A DNA stretch of 64,000 nucleotides, from assembly GCF_007860125.1 (NCBI RefSeq), contig NZ_SJPW01000001.1, forward strand, positions 558,001-622,000, given 5' to 3'. The translations under genes and the position numbers were made by a program. Below, one piece after another: positions 1-8,406 of the stretch; positions within the stretch are counted from its first letter, which is position 1; every line of letters starts with the position of its first letter. The notes beneath the pieces are model-generated. The model did no database searches. It saw nothing but the letters and a program-made list of their open reading frames with translations, and was not told where the DNA came from. This DNA comes from Rubripirellula tenax. GTDB lineage: Bacteria; Planctomycetota; Planctomycetia; Pirellulales; Pirellulaceae.

Positions 1-60
1 ATTAGAACGTCGGTAAGTCCACACGAAACGAACCTCACCGGGTTAGAGTTCGATTTTCTA

Positions 61-267
61 TCACTCGCCCTCACTCGCGTCGGCTGCCTCTTCATCCTCT
101 TGGATCATGCGTTCATAGTCGGCGATCGCTTTTGCGTCGGCATCGTCAGTAACCGCAGAAAGCTCTTCCGATCCTCCGCAGCCGGTCAAGGGAAGGATGC
201 ACGACATGCCCAGGATCGTTGCCATCGCAAATGAAACAGCGTTGAATCGTAAAAATAGTTTCGTCAT
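61..267 (-). CDS. Small lipoprotein of unknown function
   Basis: A 68-residue protein with a hydrophobic N-terminal segment (about residues 8-28) ending in a lipobox-like LPLTGC, so Cys30 is probably lipidated and exported. The mature part is very acidic (ADYERMIQEDEEAAD) and would sit outside the cytoplasmic membrane. It lies 115 bp downstream of, and on the same strand as, the DUF1559 protein. Tiny acidic lipoproteins beside DUF1559 genes are a common planctomycete arrangement (general knowledge), which suggests a joint envelope role. No catalytic motif is visible and I assign no function. Confidence 0.75.
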   Translation of the reverse strand: MTKLFLRFNAVSFAMATILGMSCILPLTGCGGSEELSAVTDDADAKAIADYERMIQEDEEAADASEGE

Positions 268-382
268 GAATTGGCTCTGTGATTGAATCGTAAAAAGGGT
301 TGATATGAAATTAGCGCAGGTGGCTCGCCAGAACCACCCACGCCGTAAAACTGTTCTATGAAGTAGTCATTCGATCAAGCGT

Positions 383-1579
383 CTAGATCTCTGTATCGAT
401 CACTTCGCTAGACGCACTCGTGCCAAGAGCTCCCCAAAGTCCATAGGGACTTTCCGCGCCAGCCTGATTATTGTTCGCGGCCGAACCGCTCGCGAGATTG
501 ACGACGGGGTTTCGCTGATTCCCAGCCTCGATCGAGTCCGTGATGAACTTAACTGCACCGTCACCCATCAGAACATGGACCCCGCCTTGATGGCGACTCG
601 AAGTTGTCCCGGTAGTCGAAGACGTAGCACTATTGGCACACAGTTCACCGTTGGGAGGCAAAACCGTGTAACAAGCTCCGAAGTTGGGCAGGTAGTCTGC
701 CCAGCGGTATCCACGGCCGTTGACGGCGGTAAGCGTCGTCGTGCCAGCGGCCCAAAATTTCGGACGAAGCGGATCGATCAAACCGACTGTATCACTGCAA
801 TGAGAAGGATTGTTTCGGAGTGTGTTTTCGTTAGGACCGTCCCAGCCGAGCGTCCGAACGTCGCGATCGCCTAAGTCCGTCGCGATCTCACCCGCAGCAA
901 TCGTGTTGGAGAGACCATCAAGACAGCTACGAAACCTTTTTTTATCGTGTGGCTTGAAAAAACCACGATTTTTCACCCGAGCATTCTGTGCGAAGGTGGA
1001 ATTTTCTGGGTACGGAAGTGCATTCGCGCCGGTGCGCACATGAAGGCTGCCGTCGCGTCCACGGTCGTAGGAATCTCCCGCACAGGCGACATAGTTGGTT
1101 CTGCCCAGGGCCGGCAAACCGACTCCGGGATCGCTTGGGCAGCGAAACGCAGGAAGTTCAGTAGCCCAAGGGCGGTAGTTAATGTTTTGCGGCGTGGGAC
1201 CCATCGCAGGGAACTGGTTACCAGCCCTGTCGTAAGGGTTTGAGATCTCCTCCCACAACCCTTGCTGCTCGATAAATGGCAGCAGCCCTACCAAAATGCT
1301 CAGCCGATGATTATTGCCTGTGCCGTGGGACTGCCAAATATCGCGTTTGATCGTCGGATGCGTCCCGGCACCGTGCAGCGGAAGCTGCTTGTACGCAGAG
1401 TGGTAATTGTGAATCGCGAGCCCGATCTGCTTAAAATTGTTGCTGCAGCTCATTCGACGAGCCGCCTCACGTGCCGCTTGGACCGCTGGCAAGAGAAGTC
1501 CGACCAGGACCCCAATAATGGCGATGACAACAAGCAGCTCGACAAGCGTGAAGCCACGCCCTGATCTAAATTTCCGCAT
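383..1579 (-). CDS. DUF1559 family protein with type IV pilin-like N-terminus
   Basis: A 398-residue protein. The chosen ATG at 1579 follows a GAGGTG ribosome binding site and gives the start MRKFRSGRGFTLVELL; the frame stays open 33 codons upstream, but that stretch looks like leader sequence. Residues 9-32 form a prepilin/pseudopilin signal (GFTLVELLVVIAIIGVLVG) for processing by a prepilin peptidase. It is followed by the family sequence AREAARRMSCSNNFKQIGLA and NYHSAYKQLP. Near the C-terminus is the family signature H..GGVHVLMGDGAVKFI. DUF1559 proteins are massively expanded in Planctomycetes, and their role is unknown beyond presumed envelope or extracellular assembly. The downstream small lipoprotein is probably co-transcribed. 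Confidence 0.93.
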   Translation of the reverse strand: MRKFRSGRGFTLVELLVVIAIIGVLVGLLLPAVQAAREAARRMSCSNNFKQIGLAIHNYHSAYKQLPLHGAGTHPTIKRDIWQSHGTGNNHRLSILVGLLPFIEQQGLWEEISNPYDRAGNQFPAMGPTPQNINYRPWATELPAFRCPSDPGVGLPALGRTNYVACAGDSYDRGRDGSLHVRTGANALPYPENSTFAQNARVKNRGFFKPHDKKRFRSCLDGLSNTIAAGEIATDLGDRDVRTLGWDGPNENTLRNNPSHCSDTVGLIDPLRPKFWAAGTTTLTAVNGRGYRWADYLPNFGACYTVLPPNGELCANSATSSTTGTTSSRHQGGVHVLMGDGAVKFITDSIEAGNQRNPVVNLASGSAANNNQAGAESPYGLWGALGTSASSEVIDTEI

Positions 1580-1920
1580 CAGACACCTCAAAGAAAAATT
1601 TCCAAATACCAGACAGCCAACCGGCGTCTGGTCCCCAAGTAGTGCTTGGTTACCCAGCCATGGTAGCGTCTTTAGCAACCGTTCCCTATTGAAACCCAGG
1701 AACGCCTACAGTTTTCTTGGATAAAGAAATGGGTGACTTGGTAACTGAGATCAATATTACTGAGAGGAATATCACTGAGAGCTAAGGAGTTGTTTCCGTA
1801 CAGATTCTAAGACGTGACGGTCATTGCAATCGACTCCGCATCCACCGAACATCCTCTCGTGGTCCGCACGCGCTAATCGCTCCGTGAACTTCCGGGGGTG
1901 GCGACCCGTGATGATCAGGG
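1580..1920. other. Intergenic region with short tandem repeat
   Basis: No gene is supported in these 341 bases. The part next to 1579 should hold the promoter and leader of the DUF1559 gene. A 15-bp imperfect tandem repeat lies at 1753-1767 and 1768-1782 (AATATTACTGAGAGG then AATATCACTGAGAGC), in an A/T-rich stretch. No clear terminator hairpin with a T-run was seen. Confidence 0.5.
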
Positions 1921-3231
1921 TCAAGCCTTTTCAAGTCCTCGAATGCCCGCCGCGGAGCTGGATCCGAACTGGTCGGTTTCGATGCCCATGTGCTGGGCCA
2001 TCGCGACGAACAAATTTGCCAGCGGTGTGTTTCGGGCGGCATCGTGAGCGACATATTTTCCGTGTCGATAACCTCCGCCGGCCATGATGATGGGCAAATT
2101 ATGCCAATCGTGGGCGCTGGCATTGCCAAGATTCGACCCAAACAGAACGGCCGTATGATCCAGCAGCGATCGGCCGGATTCGTCGATCGATCGCAGCTTC
2201 GATAGAAATTGCGCAAATACTTTGAACTCCGCTTGTTCGATCAGTTTCAATTCATCGATCTTCGCAGGATCCTTTCCGTGATGCGACAGCCCGTGCCAAT
2301 CGCTGGCGACACCTTCGACCTTCGGCACCGAATTGAGCCCGCCCAATTCGAACGTGATCGTTCGCGTCGAATCGGTTTGCAGAGCCAATACGATCATGTC
2401 GTAGATCAACCGCTGCCTTTCGATCGCGTCGTTTTTGTCTTGAACGTCCTTCGGCGGATCGACGTCGACGTGCGGTTTGGGACGACGAACCCAGCCCTCA
2501 CTTTGTTGCAGTCGCCGTTCAAGCTGGCGCACCGAATCGAGATACTCGCCCAACTTTTGACGATCGCGTTGGCCGAGCTTTCGCTCCAACGTTTCCGCTT
2601 TGCCACCAACGGTATCTAGGATGCTGCGTCCGCGCCGCAGGTTGCGAATTTCGGCTTCGATCTCTTTCGCATCTCCTTCGACGAACAGCGATTGGTACAG
2701 TTTTGCCGGCGACGCCACCGCCGGAATCGGAACTCCGCTGGGCGTCCACGACAACGAACGTCCCGACGTCGATAGTGCCAAGAATGGAAACCGCGTTTCC
2801 AGCCCGACCTGTGCCGCGATCATTTGGTCCAGTGATATCGAGTTGCGAAATCCGGCCAAGCCTGGTCGCATCGCAGACGTCAACCAAGTCATCTCCGACG
2901 CGTGTCCGTTATTGCCCTGCTGCTCGGGATGCGACAAACCGGAAAACAAAGTGAACTGATCACGATGCTCGGCCAACTGAGACAAATAGGGCGTCGAAGT
3001 CAGGTCTGCGTCATCGCGATCCGGAAACAAATGGGGGCCGTGAAAACCCAACCCCGCGCACATCGCCACGAAACGCTTCGGCGCGTTGTCTTTTGCATTG
3101 TCGGTCGTTGCACCGAGCGCCCGCCGTCCAACCGAGGGCCCCATCGCTTCTAGCAACGGCAAACCAACGAAGGCTGCGGCGGTGCCACGAAGGACCTGTC
3201 GTCGCGATAGAGGCCGTGATGGAATCAGCAT
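1921..3231 (-). CDS. DUF1552 domain protein, Tat-exported
   Basis: A 436-residue protein. The ATG at 3231 is preferred over an in-frame TTG one codon upstream. The N-terminus has a twin-arginine signal, SRRQVLRGTAAAFVGLPLLEA, implying folded export. The rest matches the DUF1552 family of Planctomycetes and Verrucomicrobia, related to the alkaline-phosphatase-like/DUF1501 superfamily (FVAMCAGLGFHGPHLFP; TAVLFGSNLGNASAHDWHNLPIIMAGGGYRHG). It starts 9 bp downstream of the multi-domain cytochrome protein stop codon, an arrangement seen repeatedly in planctomycete genomes. The two are therefore almost certainly one operon and probably partners at the cell envelope. The biochemical function is not established. 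Confidence 0.92.
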   Translation of the reverse strand: MLIPSRPLSRRQVLRGTAAAFVGLPLLEAMGPSVGRRALGATTDNAKDNAPKRFVAMCAGLGFHGPHLFPDRDDADLTSTPYLSQLAEHRDQFTLFSGLSHPEQQGNNGHASEMTWLTSAMRPGLAGFRNSISLDQMIAAQVGLETRFPFLALSTSGRSLSWTPSGVPIPAVASPAKLYQSLFVEGDAKEIEAEIRNLRRGRSILDTVGGKAETLERKLGQRDRQKLGEYLDSVRQLERRLQQSEGWVRRPKPHVDVDPPKDVQDKNDAIERQRLIYDMIVLALQTDSTRTITFELGGLNSVPKVEGVASDWHGLSHHGKDPAKIDELKLIEQAEFKVFAQFLSKLRSIDESGRSLLDHTAVLFGSNLGNASAHDWHNLPIIMAGGGYRHGKYVAHDAARNTPLANLFVAMAQHMGIETDQFGSSSAAGIRGLEKA

Positions 3232-3240
3232 CAATCCAAC

Positions 3241-5700
3241 TCACTTTCGACGCATTGCGTCACTGGAAACCACCCACAAAATCATGTCGCCCACCCGATG
3301 CCCGCCCGATCGTGATCGGTCCACCAAGTCATCGATCATCGATCGATCGGCGAACCCCATTTCGCGGCCTGTGGCGAACGTCAACAACTTGGTGATCAAC
3401 GATCGCGCCAGCGTATCATCGTCGCGGGCGATCATGTCGCGAAACTCAACGAAGTCCGTGAATCGGCGACCGTCAAGCAACTGGCCGCTGGCATCGACCG
3501 GCGGCCCCAAACGATACTGGACCTTTCGATTGTTGACTTGCTTGCTGATCCGATCGCCCGCACCCAAGCTGCGAAATCGCACGCGATAGCCACCGATCGG
3601 ATTGAAATTTTCCAGCGCGAATCCCGGCGGATCAATCATCGCATGGCAATTGCGGCACGTGTCGGAGTCACGGTGCTTGTCCAACAATTCACGCAGCGTC
3701 GATGCACCGCGGATATCCGGTTCGACGCCGACGATGCCGGCCGGTGGCGGTGGCGGCGTCTGGCCCAAAATCCGGTGCATCACCCACACCCCGCGAACGA
3801 TCGGCGAAGTGTTGGTGCCGTTGGCCGAAACTTTTAATACGCTCGCTTGCGTCATCAATCCGCCACGCACGCTGTCGGCCGGCAACCGCACGCGGCGCAG
3901 CTCGGGCGTATCGATGGTCTCCATTTCGCCCAAGCCAAATTGATAGTGCTTGGCCAGTCGATTGTTCAAGAACGCGATATCGCTTTTCACGACATGTCGG
4001 ACCGGCAGGTTTTCGGAGAACATTGCATCCACAAACGCTCTGGTTTCCTTGATTGCCGAGTCTTGCAGAAACATGTCGTATTCGGGAAACAGTTTCTGGT
4101 CGGGGCTTGTCTGTTCCATATCACGCAGGTTCAACCAGGCGTCTGCAAAGTCGCTGATGAAGCGCCCGTGCCGCTCGTCCGCCATCAAACGCCTGGCGTG
4201 CCGCACGATCGCGTTTGGATCCGACGTCAACTCGCCCGCGTCGGCGGACGCCCGCAGCGCATCGTCGGGCGATGTGCGAGTCAAAAAATACGACAACCGC
4301 GCCGCTAATGCGTGGTCGTCAAGCAAACCGACCTTCTCGCTGAAATAAATAAAATCGGTCGAACAGAAGATCGCCGCGATCGCCGTCCGTAGCGATGACT
4401 CCACCGATTCGCCAACGGCCATCTCCGCTTCGAAGAGACTCACATACGAATCGAGTTGCGGTGCATCGATGGGTCTTCGAAACGCTCGTGTCGCGATTCG
4501 CTGCAACACGCGTCGGGCATCATCCGTCGGAGTCGCCGATTCGATCTGGAATTCCGGCCGGTTCCACTTTTTCGTTTTCGCCGACGGGTTGCTGGGCTCT
4601 TTTTCGCGACGGTCCAGTCCGCCGAAAACGAGCTCGTGTCCACGTCCGGGCCAATCGGCGATCATCGGACCTTCGACTTCGACATGGTTGATGGCCAGCC
4701 CCGGGCCCGGATAGCTGCGGACGCCCTGTTTGCGAATGTTGTATTCGTTCGTTGTCAGTCCCCAAGGCGTGATCTCGACCATGTAGCCCGGTTCCAACCA
4801 AACACGCATCTCAAACGTACTCGGCCGACCATCGGTGGACTCGATCGGCGGCAGCGATGCATACGTGTACGTCGGCTTGGTCGAACCCGGCTTAAAACTG
4901 GTGCCGCCCAATCGGAACGTGATCGGCCGGCGTGCTTGGTACGCATATCCCGTCACTCGCAAACGATACCAGCCCGCCACATCGACTTCGGTACCACGCA
5001 ACATCCCAGTCGGATAACCGAAGTCCTGAAAGAAGACGACCGCACCGTCGTCGAGCTGCTTCCACACCTCGCCGATGTGCTTTTCGCCTTCGCGTGTTTC
5101 GACATAGGAAACACGAATCGACGTGCGTTCCGGCTGCGACGTCGTATCGGCGATCGCAGCGGTCAGCACCGCGTCGACGGCGGCCAGATAGCCCTGCAAA
5201 TGAACCGGCGAGATCCCCAGGGCTTCGCCCACATTGTCGAATTCATGACTCAGTCCGTCTTCGGGCAACAGCCCGGTAAGATCCAAGTGAGTCCCGAACA
5301 AATCGTTCATCGTGTTTTGGTACTCGGCCCGATTCAGTCGTCGCATCACCGTTTGCGATTGCCGCCGACTGGCGGCCGTCAACGCGGGCTGGACGGCATC
5401 GACGAAGACAGCGATTTCGGACTCATCCAATGCACCGGCGTCGGCCGGTGGCATTTCGCCCGTTCGCACGCGATCGAAAATTCGCACCCACGTCCCCAGC
5501 GTTTGCGCGTCATCGAAGTTGTCATCGAAGTTGTCATCGACGAGCGACAAATCCAACCCGCCCTCGGTCACCGCTGCGGAGTGACAATCGGCGCAGTGGT
5601 CGGCAAAGAATTTGGATGCAACCGCCAACTCGCGATCATCGGCCGCGACCGTCGCTTGAATCGCTGTGAAAACGAAAACGAACAGAACCGCGAAACGCAT
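3241..5700 (-). CDS. Planctomycete cytochrome c-type protein, DUF1587/1595/1592/1588/1585
   Basis: An 819-residue exported protein with an N-terminal signal peptide (about residues 1-20). It carries a heme-binding CADCH (C36, C39, H40) and a second CRNCH in the DUF1588/DUF1585 part near residue 682. Domains in order: cytochrome c (about 25-110), DUF1587 (RRLNRAEYQNTMNDLFG, about 120-185), a beta-rich insert (about 190-340), DUF1595 (about 390-450), DUF1592 (about 460-590), DUF1588 (about 610-710) and DUF1585 (about 740-815). The family always travels with DUF1552 proteins, here 9 bp downstream, and is thought to take part in extracellular redox or degradative chemistry; its substrate is unknown. 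The stop of the upstream MBL gene directly abuts its start, so three genes form one unit. A 12-bp in-frame tandem repeat gives the local sequence DDNFDDNFDD. Confidence 0.93.
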   Translation of the reverse strand: MRFAVLFVFVFTAIQATVAADDRELAVASKFFADHCADCHSAAVTEGGLDLSLVDDNFDDNFDDAQTLGTWVRIFDRVRTGEMPPADAGALDESEIAVFVDAVQPALTAASRRQSQTVMRRLNRAEYQNTMNDLFGTHLDLTGLLPEDGLSHEFDNVGEALGISPVHLQGYLAAVDAVLTAAIADTTSQPERTSIRVSYVETREGEKHIGEVWKQLDDGAVVFFQDFGYPTGMLRGTEVDVAGWYRLRVTGYAYQARRPITFRLGGTSFKPGSTKPTYTYASLPPIESTDGRPSTFEMRVWLEPGYMVEITPWGLTTNEYNIRKQGVRSYPGPGLAINHVEVEGPMIADWPGRGHELVFGGLDRREKEPSNPSAKTKKWNRPEFQIESATPTDDARRVLQRIATRAFRRPIDAPQLDSYVSLFEAEMAVGESVESSLRTAIAAIFCSTDFIYFSEKVGLLDDHALAARLSYFLTRTSPDDALRASADAGELTSDPNAIVRHARRLMADERHGRFISDFADAWLNLRDMEQTSPDQKLFPEYDMFLQDSAIKETRAFVDAMFSENLPVRHVVKSDIAFLNNRLAKHYQFGLGEMETIDTPELRRVRLPADSVRGGLMTQASVLKVSANGTNTSPIVRGVWVMHRILGQTPPPPPAGIVGVEPDIRGASTLRELLDKHRDSDTCRNCHAMIDPPGFALENFNPIGGYRVRFRSLGAGDRISKQVNNRKVQYRLGPPVDASGQLLDGRRFTDFVEFRDMIARDDDTLARSLITKLLTFATGREMGFADRSMIDDLVDRSRSGGHRVGDMILWVVSSDAMRRK

Positions 5701-6483
5701 CTAAAACTCCAAAACCATTTCGTCGGTTGCGAGCACTACTTTCGCATCGAGTCGTCGGCGAATCGATTCGACGTCCACCGGATCGTCGGAGCTCTCGATC
5801 GGGTTGATGTGAGTCAGCAGCAATGTCTTGGGATTCGACCGGGACGCGACGTCGACCACGCGGCTGGTCCAACTGTGACCGGTCTTCTTGGCCCAATCCG
5901 ACGCATTGTCGCCGAAGTAGCATTCGTGCATCAATAAATCCGCGCCGTCGCTCCACACCGCATGCTCGTCGGACAAGTCGCCCGTCGTGTCGGTGGCATA
6001 CACCAACCGCTTGGCTGGGCGATCACCGTCGGGTTTCCAGTCCAAACGGTACGCCACCGATCCGCCGGGATGATCTTGAGGACGCCACGCGACTTGGACA
6101 TCGCGAATCGAGAACTCGCGTTTTTTGTCGATCGCGACCCACTCGGCCGACAATTGGGCGGGAAAAATCAGCTCGTGAAAGAGGTGGTTTCGGATTGCGT
6201 CGATTTTCGCTGCCTCGCCGTAGATCGTTAGCGAATCGAGCGGCCGCCCTCGCAACTTCTCGGCTTCGAACAGCACATCGAGCAAAAACGTCAATCCAAA
6301 GGTGTGATCCAAGTGTGCGTGGCTGAGCAGGACGTCCAGGTGATCGGTTTGGATCAGCGGCGCCAATCGAAACGCGCCGGTGCCACCGTCCAAGAGAATC
6401 CCGGATTCGGCAAGGAAGTAGCACGACGTATGCCGCGACGCATTGGGATGATAGCCGACAGTACCCAAACAATTCAGTCGCAT
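5701..6483 (-). CDS. MBL-fold metal-dependent hydrolase
   Basis: A 260-residue cytoplasmic protein with the metallo-beta-lactamase motif SHAHLDH (H55, H57, D59, H60) and further ligand-type residues in TDTTGD and LMHECYF. These place it with the RNase Z-like/cyclic phosphodiesterase-like branch of the fold. The ATG at 6483 is preceded by AAGGTG at good spacing; an in-frame TTG lies one codon upstream. Its last base is adjacent to the first base of the cytochrome gene, so it is probably the first gene of a three-gene operon with the DUF1592-type and DUF1552 proteins. The substrate cannot be deduced; a phosphodiester or other small ester is likely. Confidence 0.88.
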   Translation of the reverse strand: MRLNCLGTVGYHPNASRHTSCYFLAESGILLDGGTGAFRLAPLIQTDHLDVLLSHAHLDHTFGLTFLLDVLFEAEKLRGRPLDSLTIYGEAAKIDAIRNHLFHELIFPAQLSAEWVAIDKKREFSIRDVQVAWRPQDHPGGSVAYRLDWKPDGDRPAKRLVYATDTTGDLSDEHAVWSDGADLLMHECYFGDNASDWAKKTGHSWTSRVVDVASRSNPKTLLLTHINPIESSDDPVDVESIRRRLDAKVVLATDEMVLEF

Positions 6484-6724
6484 CAAAAGGCACCTTGAAC
6501 AAAACGATCGAATCGATCAGCAGCGACGGCTAGTGGATTCGAGCCCGCCTTGATTCGGCCAATCACATCGCTAGGGAGAATTCGCCCCCTTCGACCCGTC
6601 ACCGGCGTCCCCAGTCTGACTGAAGCAGCCGACACACTCAATAACGATGGCGGGCAACAACGCCGCTTGTCAGAAAAAGGGTCACTCGATATCCTCCTTT
6701 TCTTCGATGATCAACGATCCACAT

Positions 6725-6808
6725 GCGGATGTGGCGAAATTGGCAGACGCGCAAGATTCAGGTTCTTGTGCCCGCAAGGGCGTGGAGGTTCAAGTCCTCT
6801 CATCCGCA
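6725..6808 (+). tRNA. tRNA-Leu (anticodon CAG)
   Basis: An 84-base cloverleaf. The acceptor stem GCGGATG (6725-6731) pairs with CATCCGC (6801-6807) and A6808 is the discriminator. The D-arm has GCG/CGC with loop AAATTGGCAGA. The anticodon stem CAAGA/TCTTG encloses loop TTCAGGT, giving anticodon CAG for CUG codons. A long class II variable arm (GCCC-GCAA-GGGC) is diagnostic of Leu/Ser/Tyr-type tRNAs, and the T-arm has loop TTCAAGT. The 3' CCA is not encoded. It stands alone between two minus-strand protein genes, with no integrase or attachment-site repeat nearby. Confidence 0.96.
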
Positions 6809-6813
6809 CTACT

Positions 6814-8049
6814 CTACCGCGACAATGTTTCGCGGCGGCGATTTCGATGCCGGCGACGAACCACCATGCCAACGACCGCCGCCGAAGCCAGACACGACAT
6901 CGCTAGGGTGCTCGGTTCGGGAACCGCGACGGCTGAAACCACGTAGTTCGCATACGTCTTTCCGCCCAGCGCATTGGTGATCGTGTCGCCGGTGTAGACC
7001 AAGTCGCCGCTCGCATTGGCCAACATTTCCGGCTCGGTGAACAAGCTAAAATTGTCGCCATATTCGCTGTTGAATGCGGTCATGAACAAATTGGCGAACA
7101 TCCCGTTGACGATCGTGTTGGGGTGAATGCCGTCATGAGTGAACGCGTCGGGGGTGTCATCGGTGATCACGCCGGGCGGCAGGGGAAGTTGCAGATAGTC
7201 GCGAAAATCGACGCCCGCCGTGCCGTTCAAATCGATCTCGACGCCGCCGATTTCAAACGTTTCTTTGGGGTTCAGATTGTCGCCCCAAATGTCCTTGGTC
7301 ATCGTGTACAAGTCGACGACGGGGACTCCAACATTTTGAGTCAGTTCGTCCGTCGCGTCGCGATTGTATTGGCCCATGACCGCGTCGATTCGCTCGCGTC
7401 CCAGTCCGACGGGGTACAAGAATTCCGTCAGCGGCGCGATCCCATACTCGGGTGCCGTCGCGACAACCACGTCAATCCCGGCGTTGCGAAGCGTCGTCGC
7501 CGCCAACGAGACTCGCGCGACCGCCGCCGAGGCAAAGGCATCGATTTCGGCGGTCGTCGCCAACCCAAAATAGATCGACTCGTAACTGCTTTGTGGAAGC
7601 GCCGTCACGGCCAGCGTGCTGGTGTTGTTCCCCACCGCTGCGGGAAACGGGAACAGGTCATTCGACCCGATCACGATCACAGCCTTTGCGACGCCCGCCG
7701 ATGCCGCTTGGCTGGCCAAGTTGGTGTGCTGGTCGCTGCCGATCATCGATTCGGTCGTCGAACCCGCAAGCGCCCAGTTGTACTCGTACCCGGTCCCCCG
7801 AGTTCCGCCCCAATTGCCCGTCGGGCCCGCATCGATCTTGCCCGCGTCGACCATCAACTGGATCGCATTGCGCGAGTAGTCCAGCGAGATCCCCGAAAAG
7901 CCCGATTGGTCAAAATGCTCGTCAAGCAAACTGTCACCAACGGCGCCCATTTTCGGCGGCACGGCCTGACCCCACGTGCTGCCCGCACCAAAAAGCATCA
8001 TGATCATGGCAGCGGAAACGATGTTGGCCACAGACGTTGGAAGTCGCAT
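6814..8049 (-). CDS. Secreted SGNH/GDSL hydrolase with PEP-CTERM anchor
   Basis: A 411-residue protein. The ATG at 8049 gives a clean signal peptide (MRLPTSVANIVSAAMIMMLF); an upstream start would add 16 residues. SGNH motifs are present: GDS in GAVGDSLLDEH, the N block in VIGSNDLF, and D..H in HDGIHPN. It is therefore probably an esterase or lipase-like deacylase acting outside the cytoplasm. The C-terminus is a PEP-CTERM sorting signal (AVPEPSTLAM, hydrophobic stretch, then RRRHRNRRR), to be processed by an exosortase not found in this window. It ends six bases beyond the tRNA-Leu gene, on the opposite strand. The substrate, perhaps acylated carbohydrate, is inferred only from neighbours. 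Confidence 0.9.
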   Translation of the reverse strand: MRLPTSVANIVSAAMIMMLFGAGSTWGQAVPPKMGAVGDSLLDEHFDQSGFSGISLDYSRNAIQLMVDAGKIDAGPTGNWGGTRGTGYEYNWALAGSTTESMIGSDQHTNLASQAASAGVAKAVIVIGSNDLFPFPAAVGNNTSTLAVTALPQSSYESIYFGLATTAEIDAFASAAVARVSLAATTLRNAGIDVVVATAPEYGIAPLTEFLYPVGLGRERIDAVMGQYNRDATDELTQNVGVPVVDLYTMTKDIWGDNLNPKETFEIGGVEIDLNGTAGVDFRDYLQLPLPPGVITDDTPDAFTHDGIHPNTIVNGMFANLFMTAFNSEYGDNFSLFTEPEMLANASGDLVYTGDTITNALGGKTYANYVVSAVAVPEPSTLAMSCLASAAVVGMVVRRRHRNRRRETLSR

Positions 8050-8406
8050 TCTGAATCCTCTCGATCGATGTCGCGGCAGATCGCACGCCGATTGCATGGA
8101 CCTTGCCTCCCCAGCCCAAGAACCGCCGGAACAGCGATGCCGAAAGGGGGGTCATGGATCCTACCGGACGAGTAGCCGAATATCAAGCAATTCCAGCCTT
8201 TGGCTCGAAATAGCGAACCGGCCAGTGTTTTACCGCTGCACGAAAACACATGGCGTGTCCCCGAACAGGTGTCGTATCCGACGCGATCGCAATCGGAGAG
8301 CGTCGCAGGATGTCGGCGAAAACGGCGACAGGTTGATTAACGCATCTTGCTGAGTTTGCACCGGAATTGAAACCAAATCGTCGGTCGTAAACAATCGATG
8401 CTGGCA
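8050..8406. other. Intergenic region, no gene seen
   Basis: These 357 bases separate two minus-strand PEP-CTERM hydrolase genes and should contain the promoter of the SGNH gene. Short open frames here show no family resemblance and no convincing ribosome binding site. No strong hairpin or repeat was recognised. Confidence 0.4.

Noticed and set aside
1753-1782. Tandem 15-bp repeat as regulator binding sites or iterons
   Set aside because: There are only two imperfect copies and no origin or regulator gene nearby; too weak to call.
4456-5937. Long plus-strand open frame of 493 codons opposite the cytochrome gene
   Set aside because: It is antisense to a protein with clear family domains and CxxCH motifs, has no recognisable domain, and is rich in Arg/His/Gln as expected from the reverse complement of a GC-rich gene.
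6725-6808. tRNA-Leu as an integration site for a mobile island
   Set aside because: No integrase gene and no repeat of the tRNA 3' end was seen; the adjacent genes look native.
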